Source of the DNA: Stictocephala bisonia
Lineage: Eukaryota > Arthropoda > Insecta > Hemiptera > Membracidae
DNA length: 64,000 nucleotides
Reading direction: 5' to 3'
Assembly: GCA_035578905.1 (NCBI GenBank)
Contig: JAQJVL010000001.1
Span: 1,276,501-1,340,500 of the forward strand
Positions 10,401-22,660 of the stretch are shown here, in pieces. Position numbers and translations under genes: made by a program. The notes beneath the pieces are model-generated. The model was not told where the DNA came from, ran no database searches, and was given only the letters and a program-made list of their open reading frames with translations. Position 1 is the stretch's first letter. Every line of letters starts with the position of its first letter.

Positions 10401-11480
10401 CTTATCCGCCTATTTATAAGATAGATGCTTTTTGGAAACATTCTCATCACTGTAATTATTATTCCCCCAAGATTAGTCTCTTAAAACAATACAATATGTT
10501 CTTCTGCATTCCTTTCTACTCTGCCTAAAGGCTCCACGGTGTAGGTGAATTGATGCTGGAACTTTTAATTTGGCAATAAAAACTGTTTAAAATTACTTTA
10601 ATTTACCGTTTCAAACCCTAGTTTTTTTTGCCAAAATGTGTTACTTAAAATAAATTACAACGCAATATATTCGTATTGTTAAGTAAATAGTGCATTTAAA
10701 CGTTACATAAAATTTGATGATAAACATAGAATCGTTTTTATAAAATGACTGAAGTCACTCAAAATCATTATTTTATGATATAATTCCCTTACGGTTTTAT
10801 AATCCACCATATTATGGTCATAATTAAACTACAATCGTTAGACCTCTCCATTCTAACTAAAAGAAAATAGCTGTGGAAGATATAACAATCGTTAAAGAAA
10901 AAAAAAAACAACGCATTGCACAGTTCATGAAAATAAAACCCGTGATATTATTACTATAACTAGGAGGAGGAATAGTATATTTAAAAAAAAGGAAAATTAA
11001 AATTAAAATGCTAATATAAAATATCTGACATAGTTTGGAGAAGCCAAATAACTTGAGGTATATGAGAGACTGTAAGATTTTATAAAAGAAATAATAATAA
11101 TAATAATAACTCTGTATGAACTGGGCCCTGAACTAAAAGCCTGAGAAGAAAAAATATCACTAATGACAATTTGTTTTATTTAATGTTTATCGAAAATAGG
11201 AATAAATGCGTGCAAGAGAACTGTGATTGCATATAATGCAAAATGATGCATTTGGAAAACATAACAATTTAATATATGACATGCTTGTTTGTAATTCTGT
11301 GTAAAAACATTAACCATCTATAAGACACTCATTTTTTGTGTTTAATTAATACATATACACGTTGGTATTTTAGAAGCATTGATACGGTAAATAGTTTTAA
11401 TATTAATTTCCAATAATGAACTTCCTGCACTTTGACATATTGGGCCTTGTGCATTCGTCGGGTGTATTGATATCGTTTAT
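10401..11480. other. Gene-free AT-rich DNA with a short (AAT)n run
   Basis: A short (ATA/AAT) run is at about 11089-11109. Nothing else was recognised. Confidence 0.55.
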
Positions 11481-12275
11481 CTTAAGGTTGGTTGGAGGGC
11501 CCATCAAATTGCTGATCTGGGGAGACTGGGAGGGTCCAGTATGCAGTGTTTTGTAGTGTGGGTAGAAAAACCCGGAATGTCATTTCATGTTACCAAAATG
11601 CCTCATGTTGTAAGGTGGGTGAAAGAACCCATTACGTCATATGTTGTACGTCAGTTAAGTGGACCTATCAATGCATATGCTGTATGTAGGTGGGTGGGAG
11701 AACTCATCAAGTTATGTAATATAGGGTTGTTGGGAGGCTCATCAAATGAGTTGTTTTATGGTGTGCAGGAGGGCCCCCTAAATGATGTTTTGTTATGTGG
11801 GTGGGGAGTGCATCAATTTATATGCTGTAGGTGGGTGGGAGATCGTCAATATATGTGATTTAGGGTTGTCGTTAGGGCCCATCATGTCGTATGTAGTAAG
11901 GTTTGCAGTAGGGCCCGCTAAGTCTTGTGTTGTAGGGCGGGTTGGAGGGTCTGTAAAGTCGTGTGTTGTAGGATGAGTGGGAGGGCCCCTTAAGTCGTGT
12001 GTTGTAAAATGTGTGGGATGGTCCATCAAGTCATATGTTGTACGATGGGTGAGAGGGTCTATCGAGACGTGTGTTGTAGGATAGGTGTGAGAGCCCCCTA
12101 AGTCAAGTGATTTAAGATATGTAGGATAGTCCATCAAGTTATATTTTGTAGAATAGGTAGGAGAAGGCTCATAAAGACGTGTGTCGTATGGTGGATGAAA
12201 GGACCCATGGTATGTGAGAGTGCACTTCATGTCATGTGAAGTAGGGGTTTGTGGGAGGACTTATTAGGTGATGTG
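11480..12275. repeat. Degenerate minisatellite, unit roughly 50 bp
   Basis: Loose repeats built on GTGTTGTAGG, GGTGGGAGGGCCC and YATCAAGTCRTATG recur about 14 times. Copies are strongly diverged. It yields chance frames on both strands (105 and 145 codons) whose peptides are only repeats, so I call no gene. Confidence 0.85.
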
Positions 12276-14820
12276 TTGTAGGTTTATTGAGTGTTTATTT
12301 AATTTTTTTATTTATTTTTTGTATTATGTGATACCGAATCATTAAAATAAATTAAATAAATTAATTAGTATACTGTTTTTTTAATACGTCATTAATACGA
12401 TTTAGTCCCTTTTATTGAAAATAATAAACTATACTAAATTTAAATACGTCAGAGAAAATTATGTAGTACATTTTATAGATTTTCACAATGATAAAAATTA
12501 ATAAAAATAATTTTACAATATATATATAAGAGCAAACATTACATTAAAAATTGCTTTCAACTATACTTTTAAAAATATTTTGATCTTAGAATTTATTTTT
12601 CCAATAACCCAAAGTTAGGAAATTACTTCTACGGTTTCAAAGTTAACAATATAGCAGAGGTTCTTTATCCCCAAAGGACCCTTTTTAGCTTGTTACGGTA
12701 TCAGGGCTGTGAGGGTAACAGACATTACGCCAATCTGCGCTGGTAACAATATGGCTCTGACATTTAAAGTCACAAGTGACATTCAGAAAATATGTAAATT
12801 AACCTTATTGTACTGTTTTTAGCTAATTATAGATATCCTCATCACCCATAGGATGAGACCTAGGTTACAAATAAAATTAACAAACAAAAAATACTTCATT
12901 ATCGGTCAATTTGTTAAATATATCGATGATTTTATATTCCCTAAATATATACTCATTTACAGCAGTTTCTCTAAAATGATGGAAATATTTTCGTTCATGG
13001 GCACACGCTAATGTGGGACAAAGAGGCACTATCAACAAGATATGCAGAAATAAAGATTTAACTCTGTATTATATATTACTTAATAATAATACTTAATACT
13101 ATGATACACACTAAATTATTAACTTCAAATACAAAACATTCAAACAATGCAAATAAATAATAATATGAATTCAAAATATGGAAGGAAACATTTATATCTA
13201 AAATCTTCAAGACAGTCTATTCTTAAATCCTGAATCCCACATATCCCAAGATCATTTCATATAACATTAGTGATCTTTCGAAGAGTATAATGTTATACAT
13301 AAAATGTATATTTTGTCGAATGTATAACATGCTTAAAAAAATACCCAAATGGTTGCTATTGTTGCTATATTGATGGGGAATTTGTATTGGTACCTAAATT
13401 TTCAACCTCTTTCTTATTTTGCTTCAGAATTTACCAAGGTGCACTTCAAGTAGTCATTAATTAATAATTTTACTTTAAACATAATTCTGTTTGGAATTTA
13501 TGAAGTTAGGTTTTTGTATGAGTGAGATTCATAATTTATTCGCAAAACATAATACATATTCGTTTTTTATGTAAAAACTACAGGAGTGTTTTTTTGAAAT
13601 ACGATTAAAAAAAAAATATTATCAATTTTATTATAAAAACGAGTTTTCTGATTTTTCGCAAACAAATAAATTTCCCGATCACTTTTGATAACATAGCTCA
13701 ATTTTAACAGCCTTGAAACAGCATTTTTTTACTTTTTTTAAATGAGTGGTAATTGATTGGTTACCTCATTTTAAAATGGTTTCACCAGGTCAGAGTTTGA
13801 TCGATATACATATTTGGAAGTTCACGAAACCAGTATCCTCCGAAACGAGATCATCCATCATGTCTGTTGGACTTCGTCATTACGTTGTCGAAGACAGAAG
13901 TTAATACATCAACATCCACGCAATATGGTTTAAGTTGACTGACCATCTCTCTAATTAAATTACGAGATTTTCAGTACAAAATAATTTAAAGCTCGATCCA
14001 AACATCAATCAATGACCAAGTCGTTTTTATTTACTGATGGAAATCCCATAGGAGAATTACATTATGATAAACAACTAGACCATATCAAAACTCTCGGTGT
14101 ATAGGGTTACACAACTAAAACTGGCCCACCTACCCACCAAACGGGCACAAACCATTAATAGTGCCTACCTTCACACCGATCGGACAAATACTTCGTACCA
14201 ACACATGTCATATAAGACATGAGTTTTGGGTGATGAATGAATTATAGATGAAAAGCGTGAATTGAAGTAGCAACATGCCACATATACGATTACCAAAGTT
14301 CCATATTACAGATATGGTGCTAATATATTTAAGTTTGAAAAGTTTAAGTTTATTGAGTTTCTTATAACTAAATTCAGAAATGGTTAATCACAAGTTTATC
14401 GCAAGTAGTACATATTTAATTATTTATTTATTTCATAAGTACTTGATACATATTCGTTTTCCACGTGAACTAAGCATACAGTTGATCTGCATTTATAGGT
14501 AGACAACCATATTCAATTATACTAAACAAATTAAACACTATATTATATTAATAGCTGTTAAAAGTTTAGTATAAAGTCAATCAATTTATATTTATGCCAA
14601 TTATGATATTTAATATCACTATATTTGTTGCATGTTTTAAGTAAGAAACGATTACTTCTAAATTTATTCACCTTATAAAGAAGACAACCGAAATCATTTA
14701 TTTTATTTTATCAGTATTTTTACTACACCAATTTTATGCTGAAAATTACACATTAAGGTATATTCGAGAGTATAATATAAACTTAAGTCTGCATAACATA
14801 ATACCTAAACTCAAGCATCT
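12276..14820. other. Gene-free AT-rich DNA
   Basis: No coding or RNA feature could be supported. There are A/T homopolymers, a short stretch at 12297-12375 of ATTTATTT and AAATAAATT type, and a small CCCACC-bearing patch at 14126-14145. Confidence 0.55.
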
Positions 14821-17780
14821 TTATGCAGAGGGGTCTAACTGCAAAACTTGCATTCTCCATATTTTTTCAAAATCTAGGTTTTAATAGTTTCTGGTAGCTA
14901 CTGTAATTCTCCACATGTTTGTAATAATATTACAAAGAAAAACTTGCCTTATCCTATTCAAAATGGAGAATAAAAACTCAACTTAACTGCACAACTTACA
15001 TACTCCCAGATGCTTCAATGCAAAACTCACATTCTCCAATGAACCAATGAGAGTCATTCATTTAGTCACGTGATTTCAACAGAACATACAGGGTAACATT
15101 GTGGCATCTTAAACATCTCTCCTCGTTGTTTTAAAGCTTTCTTAAGATTATTTTTGAGTGATTTAAAGTAAAATGGAATTAAATGTGGTACCTGTAAATA
15201 TTTTAAATAAGGAGCAACCAAGGAAAAGGGTTTCTACACCCAATAATTGGAAGAGAGCTGTAGCTAAGTAGCTAAGACTAATAGGTAAATATTATAACCC
15301 CACTTTTTCTAGTTTTAGGCTAAGAAATGTTTAGTTTTTCTTAAAGGGTTTCCTTTTAACATCTAAAGATTGCTTATGAATTTCAATTATAGGTATATTT
15401 AATCATCAATATGAGGTTATAAAATCCTGACAAGGCTAAATAATACAACAAATATGCGATATTATTTTTGTAAGACCCATTGCCTAGTGCTAGGCCTATT
15501 GTAACACAACTCTAAATCTCGTTTAAGGATATTTCAAAAAAGAAAATAGCTATCTGACCTATTTATATTCAGATAACTATTTTTTATGTATATATTTTTT
15601 TAGGTATGCTGCTAAGGGCTTTCCATCTTTCCCCACATGCAATCATTCAAAAGGAGCTCTTAGATGTAAAGATTTAACAGCTCAAGACATCCGGAGATTT
15701 TACTCCAAATTTTATCAGGAGAAAAATAAAATTTATCAAGACAATTACATTTTGAAACATCTTACAATGCAGACAATAAAAAGAAGGTGACCTAAGAGCA
15801 ACAAAAACAAAACATTAGGAGCTCGTGCAAAGTATTTCATTCCCAACTTAAATAAAGAATTAATCCCCGTTTGCTTCAAAACATTCTTAAAAGTTTTAAA
15901 TGTATCAAAATTCAGAGTAACCAGCATTGGGCAGCGATTCTATAATCTAGGTGAACTACCGAAGGAAAGACGAGGAGGAAATACAACAGGAAACAGATTG
16001 AGAGCCAAGAAAGAGAGCGTTATGAAGTTCATCAATAGCCTAAATTGTAGTGAAACTCACTATTACACATATTGAACTGGTAGAAAGTACTTGCCAGCAG
16101 AGCTTAACATTAAAAAGCTATGGCAAATGTACTGTTCCCAAACTGAATATGAAACTCTTATAGTTAACGAACCTTATTTTAGATATATTTTCAACAGGTG
16201 TTATAATCTAAGATTTGGCAGCCCACGAGTGGACGTTTGTTCTACCTGTTTGGAACTGACAGAAAAATTGAAGTCCCGCAAAGATGTAAACCAAAAAGCT
16301 ACCTTGATGATAGAGAAACGTGTGCACAAATTAAAATCATTTTATAAAGCATTTTATGACCTAATCAAAGAGGATAAGGAAGACTTATTGATTTTATCTT
16401 TCGATTGTCAAAAAAACCAGCCATTGCCAAAATTACCAGACCAGTCAACGTATTACAGCAGACAAATATATTTAAACAATTTTTGCGTTGTACAGGGATC
16501 ATCCAAATCAAAACTTATCAAAAATAGAGTAACCTCTTCCATTTGGACTGAAAATGAATTCATTAAGGGGTCTAATGAAATCTCATCGTGCCTTTTCGAC
16601 AAATTAAATAGCATTAATCTTGAATCTTATAAAACTGTTCGCCTTATTAGTGATGGATGTGGAGGACAGAATAAGAATTCAATTCTAATTACCATGGTAG
16701 CTTATTGGTTCTCTAAAGCCCCTTTTAACATCCAAGAGGTTCAGATTGTATTCCCCATTATGGGACATAGTTTCCTACCTCCTGATAGAGTGTTTGGTAA
16801 TATTGAGAAGGAGATAAGAAGACATGAAGTTATTGTAAGTCCTGAAGAGTACATCAACATTTTTGGAAACGTGGCTACAGTTAAGCGTTTAGGGGAAGAC
16901 GTCATTAACAGCAACTGGAGACGGGCAGTACGAGAAAATATGAAAAAAACTGTTTCTTGGCATTTTGGAATAAAATCATGCAAACTAGTATATTTCATTA
17001 AAAAACAGATTCAAGGTGACTTTATTGTGTTAGTTCAAGGAGATTTAAATTATAAAGTGAAAGGTGATGAAGAAGTATGTGCTAGAAGCATAACCAAACG
17101 AGGAAAATGTATGAGAAATGTAAGAGCAGAAGTTATTCTTAAAGGTAATTTCATAGAAAAACAACAGAAAAAAGAAGACGTAAACCTGCTCCTAAAGAAA
17201 CACTATGGGGAAAATTGGAGAGAAAATTAAAGTTTATACTTTTTTAAACATGTATTAGACGGACCACAATTAATCCCACAACAGTTTGAAGAGGAAAATG
17301 AATGTCATGTGACAGTGGAACTGCCAGTTCTTCAAGTATAACAAATATTTTAAATAATTCATAGGTTACCGTATTGTAGCTAATAAACTTCTTTATCAAT
17401 CATAACAGTTTTTTATTAACTTCACACCAATGTTAATATACATTTAAGATATTTTAATTCTATTATTCTTGTCTGAAATATTCCAAATAAATATACTTCA
17501 AAACTTGCCTTCTCCGTGTTGCTGCATTGCAAAACTCACATTCTCTAGGGTTAAAAAGCAAAACTCACACTCTCCAATATATAAACTTAAATTCCTTTTA
17601 TTTAAAGGCAATGCTTATAATGAGAGCATCATTAAACGAACAATTTCACTAAGACGTATTAGTTAAGGTAAAAATAAATCAAATTTAGTGCATTTTAGCC
17701 ACTTATAATGTTTTTTGTTGTTTCTGTAAATTTTGAAAAAGTGGATAGTGCTAGTTATGCAATTACACCCCTCAGTTATA
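14821..17780 (+). mobile_element. Decayed DDE-type DNA transposon (DUF7869-like transposase)
   Basis: About 2.95 kb with short inverted ends: GAGGGGTCTAACTGCAAAAC at 14828-14847 and, on the other strand, GAGGGGTGTAATTGCATAAC at 17773-17754 (17 of 20 identical). TTAT lies just outside both ends (14821-14824 and 17775-17778) and could be a 4-bp target duplication. Between the ends lies a single transposase pseudogene on the plus strand. Subterminal AAACTYRCATTCTCC repeats occur near both ends (14843, 15018, 17498, 17528 and 17558), probably transposase binding sites. Confidence 0.75.
15173..17230 (+). pseudogene. Transposase pseudogene, DUF7869-like
   Basis: The ATG at 15173 opens a short exon ending near 15290 at a GGTAAAT donor, with a TAG inside it. 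After an intron the frame resumes at about 15604 (TTTTTTAG acceptor) and stays in one frame to 17230, broken by TGA at 15788-15790 and TGA at 16073-16075. The last 379 codons (16091-17230) are open. Within them the family blocks are SFDCQKNQPLPKLPDQ, then SDGCGGQNKN and GHSFLPPDRVFGNIEKE, which supply the acidic residues expected of a DDE/D nuclease fold. Upstream, TCNHSKGALRCKD is the usual cysteine block. The family name is from memory of similar proteins and is moderately sure. Without a functional start and with three stops the gene is dead. Confidence 0.8.
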
Positions 17781-18083
17781 CATTACAGTTTGTGTTAAAA
17801 TGTATTTGTTGAAATCAAACTTAAATATATTATTTCTAAGTTCACTCAAAAGTGAAAACTACGGCATTCATTTTTTTTTATCGCATATCTAGATATGCCA
17901 AATCAATGCTAAAATGTGATACGTGCGCAATTAATTTTAAATATTACAACATGAAACGTACAATGGAGACTGTTAGAATTATATAAAAAATAGCCAGTCA
18001 ACTATTTATGGGATATTCCAATGTATAAAAGTCTGTTTAAGCAAAAAACATGGAGTAAATTTTTAGCAAAACCTTATTTTACT
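17781..18083. other. Short gene-free spacer
   Basis: AT-rich, nothing recognised. Confidence 0.5.
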
Positions 18084-18152
18084 GTGGCGTGGTGACTAAG
18101 TAGATATGGCTTCGGACTGCAGAGTCCAAGGTTCAAGATTCAAATCTTCAGG
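18084..18152 (+). mobile_element. tRNA-Cys-like SINE head or tRNA pseudogene
   Basis: GTGGCGTGGTGACTAAG resembles an A box, and GGTTCAAGATTCAAATC contains B-box-like GGTTCAA/GATTCAAATC. Between them GGACTGCAGAGTCC forms an anticodon-type stem with loop containing GCA, as in tRNA-Cys. Acceptor-stem pairing is poor, so it is not a functional tRNA. A tRNA-derived SINE is the more likely source; its tail is not clear. Confidence 0.45.
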
Positions 18153-19555
18153 TAACCTAACTGTCAGTAATAACCTGTGGAACAATGTTCCCGCACATAC
18201 CTGTATAGCAAGTCCAGTTTTATTTAAATGAAATTACTGTCAAATAATTACAATTTACAGCCTCCGAAAGTACTTGGCTGTCAGTGTCTTTAAAGCTTGC
18301 AACTTCTCCCTATATTTTTAACAAAGATATTACAACTGACAAGAGTTTTTATTCTTAGATACTTCCCACTTATTGCGTAATTGATAATGCTTCTTTAGTA
18401 TCACTTACTCGTTAATATAGAATATACGTAGATAATCCTATTATCGCTGTATCTCAGGTAAATTGCGTTCAAGACCGAGACATGTTGTTTGAAAACCCAA
18501 GGCTTTTTATAGTTCTTTGTGTAGATTTTCCTTTGCCATTCCTTGAATGATACAAATCAGATTAAACCAATTATCTACAGATCATATTGCAAACATTTCG
18601 TTATGGTTATCTGAAATGGCAAAACCTCAATTACTTATTGAATATTTCAGCTTATCTTTTCTATTCTCAAAGGAATATTATGATGCTTGTAGATGTGAAT
18701 GAGCAAAATACCTATTCTGAGGTTATTCGTAATCCTGATTTTTCAACTTATCAAAAATATTTTCATTTTCGCTGATAATGATATCACTGTAAGGTAATTT
18801 TTTTCATAATCATCATTAAATTAGTATTATTTATTCCATCATACATAGTTCAGTGCCATTTTTGTTTTTAAAACGTATAACCGACTCTTGTATAACCTTG
18901 AATTTATTTTAATTAAATCAGCTTGTAAGACTTTTGTGAACTTTTTTGTGACAAACTAAGTAACATATTTTACAAATCAAACGATATATTATAGAAACTG
19001 AATAGGGTAATTTAAAGTTTATAATATACAAGATGTACACGTCCGCTTCACCGGTCATTATATTGAGTTTGAACACTTGCAATCAAGATGGAGTTAAAAA
19101 CTCCAACAAATTCAAGAACATTAAAAAAATACTTGAAATAGATCCGACTAAATATTTTATTTTTTAAAAACAATTTACTAAACTAATATTCCATTTATAA
19201 CAGCCGATGTTATGAATAATTTACTATTGTACTCAATCATTTTAAATTTTAAAAGTTTATTCTACCACAATGTTATTCAATTTGTTCTTAATTAACAACA
19301 ATTAATCAAATAAATCAATCAGTTAATATAGTTCCATAAGAATACCATGGGAATTTTGGAGGCTAGTGGGATGGAGTTGTGAGGTCGGAGAGGAAAATCT
19401 TTTCTTAGTGAGCTACTGTGGACCAAGATAAACCTATGTAGAAAATTTAAAGATAATTTAACGTATAGTTTTGGGGAAATAGCGATGAGTGGTAAATGGC
19501 TTATATATACATACATATATATGGACTTTTCTTGTAGATAACAAACTTTGATTGT
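18153..19555. other. Gene-free AT-rich DNA
   Basis: No feature could be supported. Short frames near 18587-18775 and 19319-19516 show no family resemblance. Confidence 0.55.
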
Positions 19556-20310
19556 CTAAACAAATTTGAAATTCTATTTTTAGAGGCCGTAAAGTATGGC
19601 AATTGACTCTAAATCATAGAAATGTCGGGGTTCTCACCATGTATAGCCAGGTCCGATGGACTGGATATACATGTGTTAAGACTAAATTTAAAATCTTCCT
19701 ATAGAAATCAGTTTGTTTTCTTAGGTAAAAAAGTTCCAAAGTCTATACAAATCTTAAGTCTAATTTTAGATGGTACAAATTACTGTAGTTGACTCTGAAT
19801 CAGTGAAATATCGGGTTTATCGCCATATTTAGCCATGTCCTGTGAACTGGCTATGCATTTGGTCAAATTAAATTGTAGATTTTTTTATTAAAATCAGTTT
19901 GTTTTCTTAGATAAAAAAGTTTCAAGTCTAGAGAAATCTGTAAGTCTACTTTTTAAAATATTCTGTTTCTCGCCATGTTTATCCATGCCTTATGATCTGG
20001 CTATGCAGGCTTTAAAAATAAATTGTTAATTTTCGGATATAAATCAATTTGATCTCCTAGATAATAAAGTTTAATAGTACATAAAAGTCTGTAAGTTTAC
20101 TTTTAGAGAGTGTAAATTAAGGTTGCCATGAAATAATGAATGTAGTGTTTCTAACCATTTCATATGACCTGAAAATATACAATGTTTAATGTGTGCAGAT
20201 TAAATTGTATATTTTCCTAATGAACACTGTATGTTCTCCTTGATAACAAAGTTTCACAGTCTAGAACAATCTCTTAGTCTACTCTTAGAGGCTGTAAGTA
20301 ACTAATTTGA
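19556..20310. repeat. Diverged tandem repeat, unit about 160-190 bp, four copies
   Basis: Landmarks recur in order in each copy: TTTTAGAGGCYGTAAA-like start (19572, 19759, 19938, 20097 and 20278), GACTCTRAATCA, CGCCATRTWTAGCCA, CTGGMTATRCA and AAATCAGTTTGTTTTCTTAG. Copies are diverged by indels. Noncoding satellite-like array. Confidence 0.8.
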
Positions 20311-20697
20311 TTTACACACACACATTGAAAATCTAGCTCTATCTAAGGATAAAGGAGGTGAGATAGAGCAAAAAGTCATAGGGGAAAAGTTGTAGATCGT
20401 CTCAAATCAGAAACAGAAAATAATGTTAATTTTGCTGTAGAACCATTCATTTAGCCGCTACAGTCCAATTTTGGAAACGCTTTCTTTGGAATTTAAAATT
20501 GTTGGCACTAAAAAGACTGCTATCTCCAATTTACTAAGAATTTTTCACAATTTAACGAATCCCTTCTTATTGCATATCTACAACATAGACCTTTTACTCT
20601 ACAAAATCAGCTTTGTAGGCTTAGTACTCTTTTAGTTACAGCGATAGTCAGTGGTATTTACCTTTTATAGGTATAGAATCAAAGTAAAATAAATGCA
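20311..20697. other. Gene-free spacer
   Basis: AT-rich, nothing recognised. Confidence 0.5.
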
Positions 20698-21000
20698 GGG
20701 CGAGCCAGTGGCCGAGCGGTCTAAGGTGTCGGGACTTTGAGCTTGGGTTAGAGATAGCAGTCATTCAAGTCCGACCTAGACTACAATATTTATCAGTACT
20801 ATTCACATTCTACTATATTGGTTGACCCCCTTCCCCTCTCTGAATTTTTTCCTCGCTCAGATCAATAGTTAATGAAAAATGGACAGAGTGAGGTGAAGAA
20901 TAAGATCGGCCTCTCATTAAAAAGTAAAAAAGTTATCAAAAAATTTCCGAATGAATTAATAATTAAATGAAGAAAAGAAATATCGTAATCTGTGGCCTCT
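20698..21000 (+). mobile_element. tRNA-derived SINE (Ser/Leu-type head)
   Basis: The stretch GCCAGTGGCCGAGCGGTCTA at 20706 is a near-perfect class II tRNA start with A box (Ser/Leu type), and TTCAAGTCCGACC 60 bases on is a B-box-like half. The internal loop is longer than in type I tRNAs. Downstream there is an unrelated body including CCCCTTCCCCTCTCTG, with no tRNA acceptor closure. This pattern fits a SINE. The 3' end is uncertain and no target duplication was identified. Confidence 0.6.
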
Positions 21001-21695
21001 AGTAGGAAAAACATTATTATTATATTTTTTATTACTTCCACACTACGCGAACTTTATATATTTATTTTACGTGCGCAAACTTTGTTTTTATTTTATTAAT
21101 TAAACAAGATAAAAGTTTACACGTTCTGAGTAATGTTTTACTGTAGTTGTTTGTTAAAAATGTCCACAAAAGCAAGCAGTGAACAGTTTTAAATATTCCT
21201 ATTAACAATAAAGAGATGAAAATGACTGGTGATATCGACTCCAGTAAATCAGCAGGAAGTTTAATCACTTGCACGGGTCTCAGCTGTATTGTTGAGCGGA
21301 ACAGGCTTAGGGTGCGCCATATATTCATCAGGCTGGCACCACCTATGCCACCACCACTGTAGATCCCCCTTCAACCAATTCATGAGCCACTGCAAACCAG
21401 CTGGGTTCATTTATCAAAGTGGTCATTTTGACAATTAAATAAAATGCGCTTATCTAATTAACCACATAACATCTGTTTTGCTGCCATGTTTTAATATTAA
21501 ATTAAGCATGAGTAATTAAATTCTATAGTTTTCTTTTACCATAGGCGATAATTTGAGGCCTATATTGAGGTAGGATATATACATTAGTTGATGTGATGTT
21601 GGGTTGGGTAAGATAATATAGGTATTTTAATTCCGTCTTAAAACTTTAATTAAACGAACTTACGGTTTATTTATATCTGTCTATAAAAAGTAAAC
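21001..21695. other. Gene-free DNA
   Basis: A small AACCCAAC/GTTGGGTTGGG-type patch at about 21597-21612 resembles one on the other strand at 24085-24125. No gene supported. Confidence 0.5.
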
Positions 21696-22660
21696 TATTT
21701 AAACATACATCCTGCTATATATTATTAAATGAAGGTCCTGGGCAGACAAGGTAATTACAGTAAGGTAATAGTAGAACCATGCCTCGTCCAGACGACACTT
21801 TGACCTTTGGATACCACGGCCATCGCTACTCCCACATGGTGCCCGGAGTCTAACGCAACCCCTACAACTCCAAACTTGACGTCCTAGTTGTAAAGAGGGA
21901 TACATTTAACTGTGGTTTATATAGTGGTACATACCTTTAGAAGTCAGGCACATCAATTCTCCCACACGGTTTCTGGAGCCTAATAGCAACCTCTCAAATC
22001 CAAACATGACTTCCTAGTTACAGAGAGGGAGAAGTGGAACCGTGCCTCATCCAGATAATTTGACCTTTGGATGCCACGGCGATCGCTACTCCCACATGGT
22101 GCCCGGAGTCTAACTCAACCCCCACAACTCCAAACTTGACGTACTAATTATAAAGAGGGATACATTTAACTGTGGTTTATATAGTGGTACATACCTTTAG
22201 AAGTCAGGCACATCAATTCTCCCACACGGTTTCTGGAGCCTAATAGCAACCTATCAAATCCAAACTTGACTTCCTAGTTACAGAGAGAGAGAGAAGTGGA
22301 ACCGTGCCTCATCCAGAAGATACCTTTGAATGTCACGGCCATCGATGCTCCCATATATTGCCCGGAGTGTAATGGCAACCCCAACAACTCCAAACTTGAC
22401 GTTCTAGTTACAGAGAGGAAGAAGTGGAAGAGTGCCTCATCGTGAATACATTACCATTGGATTTCAGGCCCATCAATACTCCCACGTGGTGCTCAGAATC
22501 TAATTACGACTTCTATAAATCCAAAATTGACGTCCTAGTAACATAGATGGAGAAGTGGAACCGTGCCTCACCCAGAAGACTTTACCATTGGATTTCAGGC
22601 CCATTAATACTCCCACGTGGTGCCTGGAGCCTAATGGCAACCAACACAATACAAAGGTTC
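21696..22660. repeat. Tandem array, 131-bp monomers in a 262-bp dimer
   Basis: The phrase GTGGAACCGTGCCTCATCCA (or close variants) starts units near 21773, 22036, 22298, 22426 and 22558. The first two intervals are about 262 bp and the last ones about 130 bp. Within the 262-bp unit two halves alternate, one with CTCCCACATGGTGCCCGGAG and one with CTCCCACACGGTTTCTGGAG. This shows a dimeric higher-order unit that degrades to monomers on the right. Confidence 0.85.

Noticed and set aside
11541..12230. Frames of 105 and 145 codons on opposite strands
   Set aside because: Both lie in the degenerate 50-bp minisatellite and show only repeat peptides.
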